A DNA stretch of 64,000 nt from Mycobacterium sp. URHB0044 (GTDB taxonomy: Bacteria > Actinomycetota > Actinomycetes > Mycobacteriales > Mycobacteriaceae). This document shows, one piece after another, positions 1 to 8,324 of this stretch. The notes below the pieces were generated by a model. The model was not told where the DNA came from, did not search any database, and saw only the letters and a list, made by a program, of their open reading frames with translations. The stretch is from NCBI RefSeq assembly GCF_000620625.1, contig NZ_JIAW01000010.1, positions 1-64,000 of the forward strand. Reading direction: 5' to 3'. The translations under genes and the position numbers were made by a program. Positions within the stretch are counted from its first letter, which is position 1; each line of letters begins with the position of its first letter.

Positions 1-2373
1 GGTGAGGTTCGTTGCCTCGATGTCGGTGTCGTTGGTGAGGACGTTGCCGGTGAGTTGGGTGTCTTCGTTGGTGGTGAAGCCGTCGTCGATGGCGACGGGG
101 GTGTCGTCGACCGCGGTGACGGTGATAGACACCGTGGCAGCTGCACTGGTCGCACTCCCGTCGGTGGCCGTGTACGTGAACGAGTCCGGCCCGTTGTAGT
201 TGGCGACCGGAGTGTAGGTGAAGGTGCCGTCGGCGTTGAGATTCAGTGAACCGTGACCCGGTCCGGAGTCGAGTATCGTTGTCAGAGGCGCATTCTCGAC
301 ATCGGTGTCGTTGGTCAGCACGTTGCCTGTCAGGGCGGTGTCCTCGTTGGTGAAGACGCTGTCACCAACCGCGACGGGGGCGTCGTTCACCGCGCCGATG
401 GTGATCGTTACGAGGGCGGGAGCGCTCACGGCAACGCCGTCGGTAGCAACATAGGAAAACGAGTCGACGCCGTAGTAGTTTGTGCTCGGGGTATAGGTGA
501 AGGACCCGTTTGGGTTGAGTGCCACGGTGCCGTGGGCGGGCGGGATGGTCAGGCTCGCAACCAACGGATCACCGTCGAGGTCGACGTCGTTGCCGAGCAC
601 GTGGCCCGACACTGACGTGTCCTCATACGTCGAGAACCCATCTGGACCGGCCACCGGGGCATCGTTGATCGCAGTGACGGTAATGGTGACCGTCGCCGAC
701 TCGCTGACCGCGGTGCCGTCTGAAGCTTGGTAGGTGAACGAGTCCACGCCGCTGTAGTTCGCGGCCGGGGTGTACGTGAACGACCCGTTGGTGGCGAGCA
801 TGACCGTGCCATGGGCCGGACCGGTGCCCAATATCGCAGTGAGCGGGGTGTTTTGGGGATCCGTGTCGTTGGTCAGCACATTGCCGGACACGGGGTTGTC
901 CTCGGCGCCGCTGAAGGCGTCGCCAGCCCCGATCGGCGCACTGTTACCGGCCACGTTGAGCGTGACGGTGGCCCTGTCGGTATGGCCGAAGTGGGGAAGC
1001 AGGAATCCGAGCAGACCGTGAAAGTGGAAGCAGTTCGCGGCATCGCTGACGGTGACGGTGAACTGATCGGTTCCGACGTAATCGTCGTCGGGGTCATAGG
1101 TGAATGTGCCAGTGGACTGATCGACGATCACCGTGCCATGGGCCGGCCCACCGCAATCGCCGCGATCGGGCACCCGGTAGATGAGGGCGTCGCCATCCGA
1201 GTCGTGGGCGTCGAACGCGATCGGATCACTGACTTCACCTGGATCCAGCGCGACGGTGACTTCCTGGGGCCGTACGTGTGGAGTCCGATTGAAGAAGGTG
1301 TACTGGATCTCGCGGCGCACCCATGCAAGGACTGCCCAGAGCAGTGGGGGATGGGCCGGAGCGATCGGTCCCGGCGCCAGGAAAGGGGAGAAGACGGCTG
1401 CAACCAGCGTGGCGGCGATGTTCACCAGTGCTGCCGGGATCGTCATCAGAGGGTGGAACTCGAGCGGCGGCGCCAACGGCAAACTCGGAGCCCCGAGGGC
1501 AGCGAAATGCATTGCGCTTGCCAACAGTGGTTTCGGAGCTTCGGTTGCGACGGAGCCCTCGAACTCGAGCGTCGACGGCGGTGGGAGCGAAACGTGCTCG
1601 CTCGACTCGACGATCGGCGTCGTCGAGTCCACCGGGTGGAATGCATCGCCTGCTTGCTCCGCCGCATTCGGCGGCCCGGCCTCGGCGGTTGGTGACGCAA
1701 CGGTGGCACCGGTCGTGGTCGGCTCCGTCGTCGCAGCGTTCTGAGTATCGGGGATATGCGCCGTAACGGGAACTTCGGTCGCAGGAGAGTCCGGTGCAGG
1801 GGCCACGACGTCGTCGGACGACACCGGTGCGGTCTCCACCGCGCTTTCGTGATCGGTGGACTGCCCTCGGTCGTTCGTCGAGGTGTCCGCGCCACCAGAG
1901 CTGGCGAATTGCATGGCGGGCGCCGACTCGTTGTCGTGGGTCGGTTGCGGGGTGTTTCCGTCCGACGTGACTGGCGGAGTCGCCGTCGGCGAGGAACTCG
2001 TCGCACCCGATTGCTCGGTGGGAGCAGAAAGCTCCGCACCGGACTGCGCCGTGGGCGAGGTGTCGGATGAGGATTCGGGCGTCGACGTGCCGGAGGGCTC
2101 AGAGCCAGTGTCCGCGCGAGCCTGGCCAAGACCCAGGCCATGGCCGGTGGCGACTGCTGCCCCAACCCCGAGTGCGATCGCCAACGCCCCTACTCGACCG
2201 ATGTACTTACTCGGACCGGCAATCGAGAATGTCGCAGTGCCTTCGCTGAAGGGAAGTGGAGGTAATTCCGCAATCCGAAAATTGGGGAATGTGGCCTGCG
2301 GGGCGTTGGGATGTCGCGTCGTGCGGTGACGCGGTTTCGTTCGGCCACTACCACGGCGCGTGTGGTCGGCCAT
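1..2373 (-). CDS. Secreted surface protein with tandem cadherin-like repeats (3' end cut by window edge)
   Basis: This is the N-terminal 791 codons of a long exported protein. It starts at ATG 2373 with an AGGTG ribosome-binding site about 6 bases upstream. Residues 1-54 are a basic, extended leader. Residues 55-86 form a hydrophobic signal segment (KYIGRVGALAIALGVGAAV) with a likely cleavage after ARA at about 87. A Ser/Thr/Pro/Ala-rich linker follows, then a second hydrophobic stretch and a divergent Ig-like unit. The rest is repeats of the type NGSFTYTP..DSFTY..DG..NDAPVA, with NDTD motifs typical of cadherin-like, VCBS or tandem-95 domains. Such repeats usually act in calcium-dependent adhesion or as spacers at the cell surface, and the leader resembles other mycobacterial proteins of this class. 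The C-terminus and any catalytic or anchoring domain lie outside the window. Reading-frame continuity to base 1 was followed by eye. Confidence 0.85.
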   Translation of the reverse strand, partial: MADHTRRGSGRTKPRHRTTRHPNAPQATFPNFRIAELPPLPFSEGTATFSIAGPSKYIGRVGALAIALGVGAAVATGHGLGLGQARADTGSEPSGTSTPESSSDTSPTAQSGAELSAPTEQSGATSSSPTATPPVTSDGNTPQPTHDNESAPAMQFASSGGADTSTNDRGQSTDHESAVETAPVSSDDVVAPAPDSPATEVPVTAHIPDTQNAATTEPTTTGATVASPTAEAGPPNAAEQAGDAFHPVDSTTPIVESSEHVSLPPPSTLEFEGSVATEAPKPLLASAMHFAALGAPSLPLAPPLEFHPLMTIPAALVNIAATLVAAVFSPFLAPGPIAPAHPPLLWAVLAWVRREIQYTFFNRTPHVRPQEVTVALDPGEVSDPIAFDAHDSDGDALIYRVPDRGDCGGPAHGTVIVDQSTGTFTYDPDDDYVGTDQFTVTVSDAANCFHFHGLLGFLLPHFGHTDRATVTLNVAGNSAPIGAGDAFSGAEDNPVSGNVLTNDTDPQNTPLTAILGTGPAHGTVMLATNGSFTYTPAANYSGVDSFTYQASDGTAVSESATVTITVTAINDAPVAGPDGFSTYEDTSVSGHVLGNDVDLDGDPLVASLTIPPAHGTVALNPNGSFTYTPSTNYYGVDSFSYVATDGVAVSAPALVTITIGAVNDAPVAVGDSVFTNEDTALTGNVLTNDTDVENAPLTTILDSGPGHGSLNLNADGTFTYTPVANYNGPDSFTYTATDGSATSAAATVSITVTAVDDTPVAIDDGFTTNEDTQLTGNVLTNDTDIEATNLT
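31..867 (-). repeat. Three exact-length 279-bp (93-residue) tandem repeats
   Basis: The motif encoding GNVLTNDTD recurs with its DNA anchor at bases 31, 310, 589 and 868, a constant spacing of 279 bp with no indels. Each unit encodes 93 residues: an NDTD calcium-type motif, an AHGTV/GHGSL strand, a FTYTP..NY strand, a DSF(T/S)Y..DG strand and a NDAPVA linker. The units differ by many substitutions, so they are old duplications held at constant length. A less regular copy lies above base 868. Confidence 0.85.
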
Positions 2374-2814
2374 GGTGTCACCTCGCGCTGCTCAGGACAT
2401 CTCGGAGCAGCGCAGTCCCGATGTTTGGCCGCGATGCCGTCAGTTCGCACCCACTCGTCCACGGTTGTGTCGCGAAGCCGTGCATTCGTTTGCGGTTGCA
2501 ACGTTCCGAGGACTTGCCGTGGGCGGTGCGAGTGCTCTCTACCTAATTTACGCTCGAAACAATAAAACGGGTTATAAATTGCTGTGCTTCGCGGGACCGG
2601 GTCTGGAAAGCGCAGGTCGAGTCCCGACCCACGGTGCTTGAACGGTCGATCAGTCCTCCGGCTCATGCACCTCGAAGGCCTAAGGATGACGGCATTTGGA
2701 CGCCGTTCCCAACCGCCGACAGCCAGCAGGTCAATCGTGGACCGTGGCTTTGCTGCCACGGCGCGCCGGGGTGCGTGAGGGGATGCGGAATGCAACGGCG
2801 CGATTCAACGTCAT
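2374..2814. other. Intergenic region between two divergent genes
   Basis: No gene is supported in these 441 bases. A patch near 2545-2582 (AATAAAACGGGTTATAAATT and flanks) is much more AT-rich than the surroundings and is the likely promoter area for the leftward surface-protein gene or the rightward reductase gene. A GGTCG-AGTCC-CGACC dyad near 2612-2626 superficially resembles a tRNA T-arm, but no acceptor or anticodon arms surround it. Confidence 0.5.
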
Positions 2815-3717
2815 ATGGACATGTTCTTTATCACCGGTGCGGGCGGGGGCGTCGGCAGCGTGAGCCGTCGCGTGGTCGAGGAGCTCCGTCGGACCGACCA
2901 GCCGGTGCGTGCGCTGGTCCGTCGGGACGACGAACGCGCCGAGCGGCTACGCGACCTCGGCGCCGAGGTCGTCGTCGGTGACCTGACGTCACCACTCGAC
3001 GTCGCGCAGGCCACGCGCGGCGTCACGCGGATGTTCTTCAACATGAGCGTGTCGCCCGAGTACGTGCAGGCCGCTGCCGTGGTGAGCGCGGTGGTCGAGG
3101 AACTCGGCGGCCTCGAGTTGGTCGTGAACATGTCGCAGATGACGGTGTCGCAGATGACCTTGACCAGCACCGAGGAATCCCGTCAGCACCGCCTGCACTG
3201 GCTCGCGGAGCGGATCATGAATTGGTCGGGCATACCCGTCGTACACGTGCGGCCGACGGTGTTCCTCGACAACCCGTTGTTCACCGTCGTCGGCGCCGCA
3301 TCGGTCCGCGACCGCGGTGTGCTCGCACTGCCCTTCGGCGATGGGGGCACCTCGCCCATTGCCGCCGACGACGTGGCTCGCGTCGTGGCCGCTCTGCTGA
3401 GCGACCCTGCTCCGACGTTCGGCGCCGTGTACGAGCTCACCGGGCCGCAGGTACTCGATGTGGCGGGTCTCGCCGAGCAGTTCGCCCGGGCGCTGGGCCG
3501 CCCCGTCGCCCCCGAGGACCTTCCCGCCGATCGATTGCGCGACGTGCTGGCACATTCGGGGCTCTCCGAACATGTGGCACAACACATCTCGACCATGGCG
3601 CGGTTACACCGCGACGGTCGGTACGACCGGGCCACCGACGACGTCGAACGAATCACCGGACGTCCGGCCCAGACCGTCGAACAGTACGTGTCGGCCCATC
3701 CAGACCTGTTCTCCTAG
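2815..3717 (+). CDS. NmrA-like NAD(P)-binding reductase
   Basis: This is a 300-residue Rossmann-fold protein of the atypical SDR (NmrA/azoreductase-like) group. The N-terminal FFITGAGGGVGS loop at residues 4-15 is the dinucleotide-binding glycine motif. ALVRR at about 33-37 follows beta-2 and suggests NADP preference. VGDLTSP at about 60 and VNMSQM at about 104 are the usual later strands. The classical Tyr-x3-Lys dyad is not evident, as in many family members. HVRPTVFLDN at about 143-152 and a C-terminal helical substrate lid match NmrA-family quinone or azo reductases and redox sensors. Start ATG 2815 has no clear Shine-Dalgarno; ATG 2821 is an equal alternative. It stands 30 bp upstream of the next SDR gene and may be cotranscribed with it. 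The substrate is unknown. Confidence 0.8.
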   Translation: MDMFFITGAGGGVGSVSRRVVEELRRTDQPVRALVRRDDERAERLRDLGAEVVVGDLTSPLDVAQATRGVTRMFFNMSVSPEYVQAAAVVSAVVEELGGLELVVNMSQMTVSQMTLTSTEESRQHRLHWLAERIMNWSGIPVVHVRPTVFLDNPLFTVVGAASVRDRGVLALPFGDGGTSPIAADDVARVVAALLSDPAPTFGAVYELTGPQVLDVAGLAEQFARALGRPVAPEDLPADRLRDVLAHSGLSEHVAQHISTMARLHRDGRYDRATDDVERITGRPAQTVEQYVSAHPDLFS

Positions 3718-3747
3718 ACGTCTTCTGCAGCGTGTTCTACTGACCAC

Positions 3748-4518
3748 GTGGATCGCACAACATTCGACCGACTGTTCGACATGACCGACCGCACCGTCAT
3801 CGTCACGGGCGGGAGTCGCGGCATCGGACTCGCGCTGGCGGAGGGGTTCGTGCTCGCCGGCGCCCGCGTCGTGGTCGCCAGTCGCAAGGCCGACGCCTGC
3901 GAGCAAGCCGCCAAACACCTTCGCGATCTCGGCGGCAGCGCGATCGGCGTTGCGGCGCACGCGGGCAGCATGGACGATCTCGACGTTCTCGTGGAGCGCA
4001 CCGTCGCCGAATTCGGCGGCATCGACGTGGTGGTGAACAACGCGGCCAATGCCCTGGCCCAGCCGCTTGGCGAGATGACCGTGGACGCATGGACCAAGTC
4101 GTACGAGGTGAATCTGCGCGGTCCGGTATTCCTGGTGCAGAAGGCGCTGCCACACCTGAAGCGAAGCGAGCACGCGGCGGTGCTGAACATGGTGTCCGTC
4201 GGTGCGTTTCATTTTGCCCCCGTCGTCTCGATGTACGCCGCAGGCAAGGCGGCCATGATGTCGTTCACCCGGTCGATGGCGGCGGGATTCGTGACAGACG
4301 GCATCAGGGTCAACGCCATCGCCCCGGGTCCGGTCGACACCGACATGATGCGCGGCAACCCGCAGGAAGCGATCGACCACATGGTGGGCGGGACGTTGGT
4401 CAAGCGCCTCGCTTCACCCGACGAGATGGTCGGTACCGCCCTGTTGTTGTGTTCTGACGCAGGCAGTTACATCACCGGGCAGGTTGTCATCGTCGACGGC
4501 GGCGGTACGCCCCGCTAG
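3748..4518 (+). CDS. SDR family oxidoreductase
   Basis: This 256-residue classical short-chain dehydrogenase starts at GTG 3748. TVIVTGGSRGIGLA at about 16-29 binds the cofactor, NNAAN at about 96-100 is the stabilising motif, and MYAAGK holds the catalytic Tyr-x3-Lys with a Ser in the preceding strand (MVSVGAF). PGPVDTDM and the terminal YITGQVVIVDGGG are typical of FabG or glucose-dehydrogenase-like SDRs. The N-terminal leader LFDMTDR is common in mycobacterial members that oxidise acyl or alicyclic alcohols, so GTG 3748 is preferred to ATG 3781. Its stop overlaps the convergent enoyl-CoA hydratase stop by four bases. A role in fatty-acid or alcohol oxidation fits the neighbour but is inferred. 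Confidence 0.88.
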   Translation: MDRTTFDRLFDMTDRTVIVTGGSRGIGLALAEGFVLAGARVVVASRKADACEQAAKHLRDLGGSAIGVAAHAGSMDDLDVLVERTVAEFGGIDVVVNNAANALAQPLGEMTVDAWTKSYEVNLRGPVFLVQKALPHLKRSEHAAVLNMVSVGAFHFAPVVSMYAAGKAAMMSFTRSMAAGFVTDGIRVNAIAPGPVDTDMMRGNPQEAIDHMVGGTLVKRLASPDEMVGTALLLCSDAGSYITGQVVIVDGGGTPR

Positions 4519-5297
4519 CCCTTGCGGCTCGCGAACGCGGCGCTCGCTTGCCGCATCTCACCGCTGGTGGACGCCAGGATCTGGCTGCGGTTCTCGACGT
4601 GCAGTGCCGCCTCCAAGCTGGATGCCTCGAGGTTGGCCCACAGCACCTGCTTGGTCGACTCCACCCCGAACTTGCCGTAACCGCACAAGGTTTCGGCGAT
4701 CGCCAGCGCGTCGTCGAGCACGGAATCGTCGGACAGCCGTGACACCAGGCCCAGCCTCAGCGCCTCTCCGGCCTCGACCGTGCGCGCGGTGAGGATGAGG
4801 TCGAATGCCTGCCCGGCACCGACGATGCGGGGCAGCGTGTAGCTGACGCCGATGTCGCAGCCGCCCAACCCCAGCTTGATGAACTGCGTGCAGAACCGGG
4901 CCGACGCCGAGGCGATGCGAACGTCACAGGCCAACGCCAGCGCAAAGCCGCCGCCGTAGGCCGGTCCGTTGACGGCCGCAATCACCGGCTGGCGCAGACG
5001 AATCAGCCGCGTGGTCAGGTCGGCGATGCGTTCCTGCCACCGCATTCCCGAACGCGGGAATTCCAGTCCGCGGGTCGCCTCGTCGGGGGATGGTTCGGTG
5101 AGATCAAGGCCGGAGCAGAAGCCGCGGCCAGCGCCGGTCAGCACGACGACGCGACACTCGTCGTCACGGTGGATCGCTTCCAGCGTGTGGTGCAATTCTT
5201 CGACCAGGCCGTAATTCAGCGCGTTCAGCTTCTCCGGCCGGTTCAGCGTAATGAGCGCGATGTCGGGACGCGGGTGGGTCAGCTCCAGATGCGGCAT
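4515..5297 (-). CDS. Enoyl-CoA hydratase/isomerase family protein
   Basis: This 260-residue crotonase-fold protein is probably a hydratase or isomerase acting on an acyl-CoA. LNRPEKLNALNYGLVEEL at about 18-35 and GRGFCSGLDL at about 57-66 form the CoA-binding region and first oxyanion loop. NGPAYGGGFALALACDVR at about 112-129 is the second oxyanion motif. KLGLGGCDIGVSYTLPR at about 143-159 carries an Asp (CDIG) where classical hydratases use catalytic Glu, a pattern seen in mycobacterial EchA paralogues; specificity therefore cannot be read from the active site. The gene faces the SDR gene and lies 39 bp upstream (in genome order) of the TetR stop, on the same strand as the TetR gene, so it could be cotranscribed with it. 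Confidence 0.87.
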   Translation of the reverse strand: MPHLELTHPRPDIALITLNRPEKLNALNYGLVEELHHTLEAIHRDDECRVVVLTGAGRGFCSGLDLTEPSPDEATRGLEFPRSGMRWQERIADLTTRLIRLRQPVIAAVNGPAYGGGFALALACDVRIASASARFCTQFIKLGLGGCDIGVSYTLPRIVGAGQAFDLILTARTVEAGEALRLGLVSRLSDDSVLDDALAIAETLCGYGKFGVESTKQVLWANLEASSLEAALHVENRSQILASTSGEMRQASAAFASRKG

Positions 5298-5336
5298 GGG
5301 TTTGACACTATGCGCCGGGTATCTCCCGGGGTCGGG

Positions 5337-6023
5337 TCAGTCGCTACTTCGCCATCCGATGATCCCGACGACGATCAGCCGGAGCTGCTTGACGGCGATC
5401 CGCCGGATCTCGTCGAGCGCGGTCTGATCGACGGCATCCTCGATGGCCTCTGCGATGGAAATCATGGAGTTGACGAAGAGGCTCGCCAGGATGTTGAGGT
5501 CTTCGGCGCTCCAGGTGTTCAGCCCCGGGAACCGGGCCAGATCGATCGCGAGCTCCGACGTGATGAGCCGGATCTCGGTGCGGATGGCGTAGCGCAGGAC
5601 GGTCACGCCGCTGTTGCGCTCGCGGACGATGAACCGCCAATGCTCACGGCGCTCGTTCACCCCGGCGATGAGAATGTCGACGGAGCCTTCGATGACCCGG
5701 GTGGGGTCGAGCTTGCCGGCGCGCGCATTGCGCAACATGTCGCGCAGTGCGCGGAACGACTCGTCGATGAGGACCAGTCCGAGCGCTTCCATGGTCTCGA
5801 AGTGCCGGTAGAACGCGGCGGGGACGATGCCGGCTTCGCGGGTCACCTCACGCAGGCTCAGCGCGCTGAAGCTGCGCTCCTCCAGGAGCCGCAACGCCGC
5901 CGCCACGATGGCCCGCCGCGTCGTTTCCTTGCGCTCTTCACGCGACGGAGCGTCCCGCGAGGAACGCTTGGACCCCGAGCGTCCTGATCGAGACGTTCGT
6001 GAACTAGGCGTACGACTGTTCAC
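5337..6023 (-). CDS. TetR-family repressor, DesT/FabR-like
   Basis: This is a 228-residue regulator. The N-terminal helix-turn-helix (ERKETTRRAIVAAALRLL, then SLREVTREAGIVPAAFYRHF) closely resembles FabR and DesT, which sense the unsaturated/saturated acyl-CoA balance and repress desaturase genes. The gene is divergent from a reductase and a fatty-acid desaturase. The same layout (desT divergent from desCB) is known in Pseudomonas. The GTG at 6023 is chosen as start because it gives a short basic leader before the HTH; an in-frame ATG at 6101 would run through the divergent promoter and is unlikely. The C-terminal ligand-binding domain is intact. Control of the divergent operon is inferred from layout and from the inverted repeat at 6085-6102. 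Confidence 0.82.
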   Translation of the reverse strand: MNSRTPSSRTSRSGRSGSKRSSRDAPSREERKETTRRAIVAAALRLLEERSFSALSLREVTREAGIVPAAFYRHFETMEALGLVLIDESFRALRDMLRNARAGKLDPTRVIEGSVDILIAGVNERREHWRFIVRERNSGVTVLRYAIRTEIRLITSELAIDLARFPGLNTWSAEDLNILASLFVNSMISIAEAIEDAVDQTALDEIRRIAVKQLRLIVVGIIGWRSSD

Positions 6024-6084
6024 TGTGTGAAACCTACCACAGCCAGCAGTCAATCCATTGACGAAATGGGTGAGCCAAGCGCAC

Positions 6085-6102
6085 GGTGTACACATGTTCA
6101 CT
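6085..6102. promoter_or_regulatory. Putative DesT-like operator (18-bp imperfect palindrome)
   Basis: GGTGTACACATGTTCACT is an imperfect inverted repeat with half-sites GTG-T/A-ACA and TGT-T/A-CAC around a 2-bp centre. It matches its own reverse complement at 12 of 18 positions. It covers the proposed ATG (6094) of the reductase gene, where a bound repressor would block transcription or initiation. Another TGTTCAC half-site lies at about 6018-6024, at the TetR start. The assignment to the adjacent regulator is inference. Confidence 0.45.
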
Positions 6103-7173
6103 CAAACTTTGTCGCTCGACCTGCGGAAGAGGGTGATGCGGTCACCGCTGGTCGACCTGCTCACCGGCCCGCACGGCGTCGACCGCTACACCGAGCTCGT
6201 CGAGCCCACCTGGACCCTCGGCGACGCCAGGGCGAAGGTCGTCGCGGTGCGGCGCCAGACCCCACGCAGCGTCACCTTGACGCTGGAACCCAACGCGGCC
6301 TTCCGGGCCAAATATCCCGCCCTGCGCGCCGGCCAGCACGTCAACCTCTCCATCGAGGTCGACGGGCGCAGGCAGACCCGCTGCTACTCACCGGCCAACG
6401 CCGAGAACGACCGGCTCATCGAGCTGACCATCGGGGTGCACGACGGCGGTGTGGTGTCGACGCACCTGTACCGCAACGCCCGTCCCGGCATGGTCGTCGG
6501 ACTCGACGGCGTCGGTGGGGACTTCGTCCTACCGACCGAGCGGCCGCGGCGCATCCTCTTCGTGTCCGGCGGCAGCGGCATCACCCCGGTGTTGTCGATG
6601 CTGCGCACGCTGGTTGCCGAGGGCCACACCGGTGAGGTCGCCTTCGTCCACTACGCACGCAGCGCCGACGAGGCGTGCTACCGCGACGAACTCGCTGCGC
6701 TGCCCGGCGTGCGCGTGCTGCACGGCTTCACCCGCAGTGCCGCACCCGCCGACCTCGTGGGGCGGTTCGGCGCCGACCATCTGACGGCGGCCATGCCGTC
6801 ACCCGACCAGGTGTTCGTCTGCGGCCCACCAGCTCTCGTCGACGCGGTGCGCGACCACTGCCCGGACGCACTGTTCGAGAGCTTCGTCCCACCGGTGTTC
6901 ACGGCGCCCACCGAGGCATCGGGCGGCCGGGTGGCGTTCGCCGACTCCGGCATCGACGTCACCGACGACGGACGCTCCTTGCTGGAGCAGGCCGAAGCCG
7001 CCGGCCTGTCGCCCGAAAGTGGATGCCGCATGGGCATCTGCCACACCTGCACCCGCCGCAAGACCAGCGGCGCGGTCAAGAACCTGATCACCGGCGCCGT
7101 ATCCACGATCGACGGGGAGGACGTGCAGATCTGCATCACGGCCCCCGTCGGCGACGTCGAACTCGCACTCTAG
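6094..7173 (+). CDS. Ferredoxin-type reductase for acyl desaturase (FAD, NAD(P)H, 2Fe-2S)
   Basis: This 359-residue electron-transfer protein passes NAD(P)H electrons through FAD and a plant-type 2Fe-2S cluster to a partner oxygenase. RCYSPA at 96-101 is the FAD-binding RxYS motif, FVSGGSGITP at about 156-165 the pyridine-nucleotide motif and VCGPP at about 242-246 the reductase signature. The C-terminal ferredoxin domain has Cys 311, 316, 319 and 347 in the C-x4-C-x2-C...C pattern. The 14-base gap to the desaturase, together with known Rv3230c/DesA3 pairs, makes it the desaturase partner. ATG 6094 is chosen: homologues begin only some 15 residues before RSPLVDLLTGPHGVDR, and no good ribosome-binding site precedes ATG 6058. 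A leaderless transcript is possible. Confidence 0.88.
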   Translation: MFTQTLSLDLRKRVMRSPLVDLLTGPHGVDRYTELVEPTWTLGDARAKVVAVRRQTPRSVTLTLEPNAAFRAKYPALRAGQHVNLSIEVDGRRQTRCYSPANAENDRLIELTIGVHDGGVVSTHLYRNARPGMVVGLDGVGGDFVLPTERPRRILFVSGGSGITPVLSMLRTLVAEGHTGEVAFVHYARSADEACYRDELAALPGVRVLHGFTRSAAPADLVGRFGADHLTAAMPSPDQVFVCGPPALVDAVRDHCPDALFESFVPPVFTAPTEASGGRVAFADSGIDVTDDGRSLLEQAEAAGLSPESGCRMGICHTCTRRKTSGAVKNLITGAVSTIDGEDVQICITAPVGDVELAL

Positions 7174-7187
7174 GAAAGGGATTCACC

Positions 7188-8324
7188 GTGACTGCAATTC
7201 TTGAGCCCATCACCACCGTCGACACGAAGACACCTGCCACTCAACAGGCCATCACCAAGACCGTCGGCGGCACGACCGTCACCATGACGCCCGAGCAGGC
7301 CGAGAACTTCGGCCGCGAGCTCGACGCGATCAGGGAACGCGTCATCGCCGACCTCGGCGACCGCGATGCCACCTACATCCGCCGGGTCATCAAGGCCCAG
7401 CGTGCCCTCGAAGTCGGCGGCCGGGCCCTGCTGTTCGCGGGCATCCTGCCGCCGGCCTGGCTGGCGGGGACGGCGATGCTCGCGGTGTCGAAGATCTTGG
7501 ACAACATGGAGATCGGGCACAACGTCATGCACGGCCAGTACGACTGGATGGGCGATCCCGCACTGACGAGCCGCAACTTCGAATGGGACTCGGCCTGCCC
7601 GAGCGACCAGTGGCGCCACTCGCACAACTACATGCACCACACCTACACCAACATCGTCAACATGGACCGCGACATCGGCTACGGCATCCTCCGGATGAGC
7701 GAGGACCAGCGCTGGCACCCGTACTACCTCGGCAACCCGGTCTACGCCTTCCTGCTGATGGTGTTCTTCCAGTACGGCGTGGCGCTGCACGAGTTGGAGA
7801 CCGAGCGCATCCGCTCGGGTGAGATCACGGTCGCCGACAAGCGCGACACGATCCGGGGCATCTGGCGCAAGGTGAAGCGCCAGACCTTGAAGGACTACGT
7901 AGCGTTCCCACTGCTCGCGGGCCCGTTCGCGCCGTGGGTGTTCACCGGCAACCTGACGGCCAACCTGATCCGCAACGTGTGGTCCTACGCGATCATCTTC
8001 TGCGGCCACTTTCCGGAAGGCACACAGGAATTCAGCAAGGAGGAGACGGCAAACGAGAGCCGCGGGATGTGGTACTTCCGCCAGGTGCTCGGTTCGGCGA
8101 ACCTCACCGGCGGAAAGCTCTTCCACCTGATGAGCGGCAACCTGTCGTTCCAGATCGAGCACCACCTGTTCCCCGACCTCCCGGCGTTCCGGCACGACGA
8201 GATCTCCAAGGAAGTTCAGGAGATCTGCGAGCGGTACGGCGTGCCCTACAACACGGGACCGCTGCCCAAGCAGTTCGCCACCGTGGTCCGCAAGATCTGC
8301 AGGCTGGCGCTGCCCTGGACTTAA
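7188..8324 (+). CDS. desA3: Membrane acyl-CoA/fatty-acid desaturase (DesA3-like)
   Basis: This 378-residue integral-membrane di-iron desaturase resembles the stearoyl-CoA delta-9 desaturase DesA3. The three histidine boxes are intact: HNVMH at 111-115, HSHNYMHH at 144-151 and QIEHH at 322-326. Hydrophobic segments lie at about 79-102, 183-200 and 240-275. GTG 7188 follows an AAAGGG ribosome-binding site and gives the usual N-terminus; the longer in-frame ORF upstream is read-through in the reductase gene. It is cotranscribed with the reductase and probably repressed by the divergent TetR protein in response to acyl-CoA unsaturation. Fast growers often carry several desA3 paralogues, so the exact orthologue is unsure. 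The stop overlaps the nei2 stop by 4 bases. Confidence 0.9.
   Translation: MTAILEPITTVDTKTPATQQAITKTVGGTTVTMTPEQAENFGRELDAIRERVIADLGDRDATYIRRVIKAQRALEVGGRALLFAGILPPAWLAGTAMLAVSKILDNMEIGHNVMHGQYDWMGDPALTSRNFEWDSACPSDQWRHSHNYMHHTYTNIVNMDRDIGYGILRMSEDQRWHPYYLGNPVYAFLLMVFFQYGVALHELETERIRSGEITVADKRDTIRGIWRKVKRQTLKDYVAFPLLAGPFAPWVFTGNLTANLIRNVWSYAIIFCGHFPEGTQEFSKEETANESRGMWYFRQVLGSANLTGGKLFHLMSGNLSFQIEHHLFPDLPAFRHDEISKEVQEICERYGVPYNTGPLPKQFATVVRKICRLALPWT

Noticed and set aside
1..900. CRISPR-like or DNA-repeat array
   Set aside because: The 279-bp periodicity is in coding sequence and reflects protein repeats; there are no short identical repeats with unique spacers.
2600..2640. tRNA-like T-arm
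   Set aside because: The GGTCG/CGACC stem has only a 5-base loop, and no acceptor, D or anticodon arm can be built around it.
6024..6101. Longer TetR start at ATG 6101
   Set aside because: It would translate through the divergent promoter and the inverted repeat and adds non-conserved residues.
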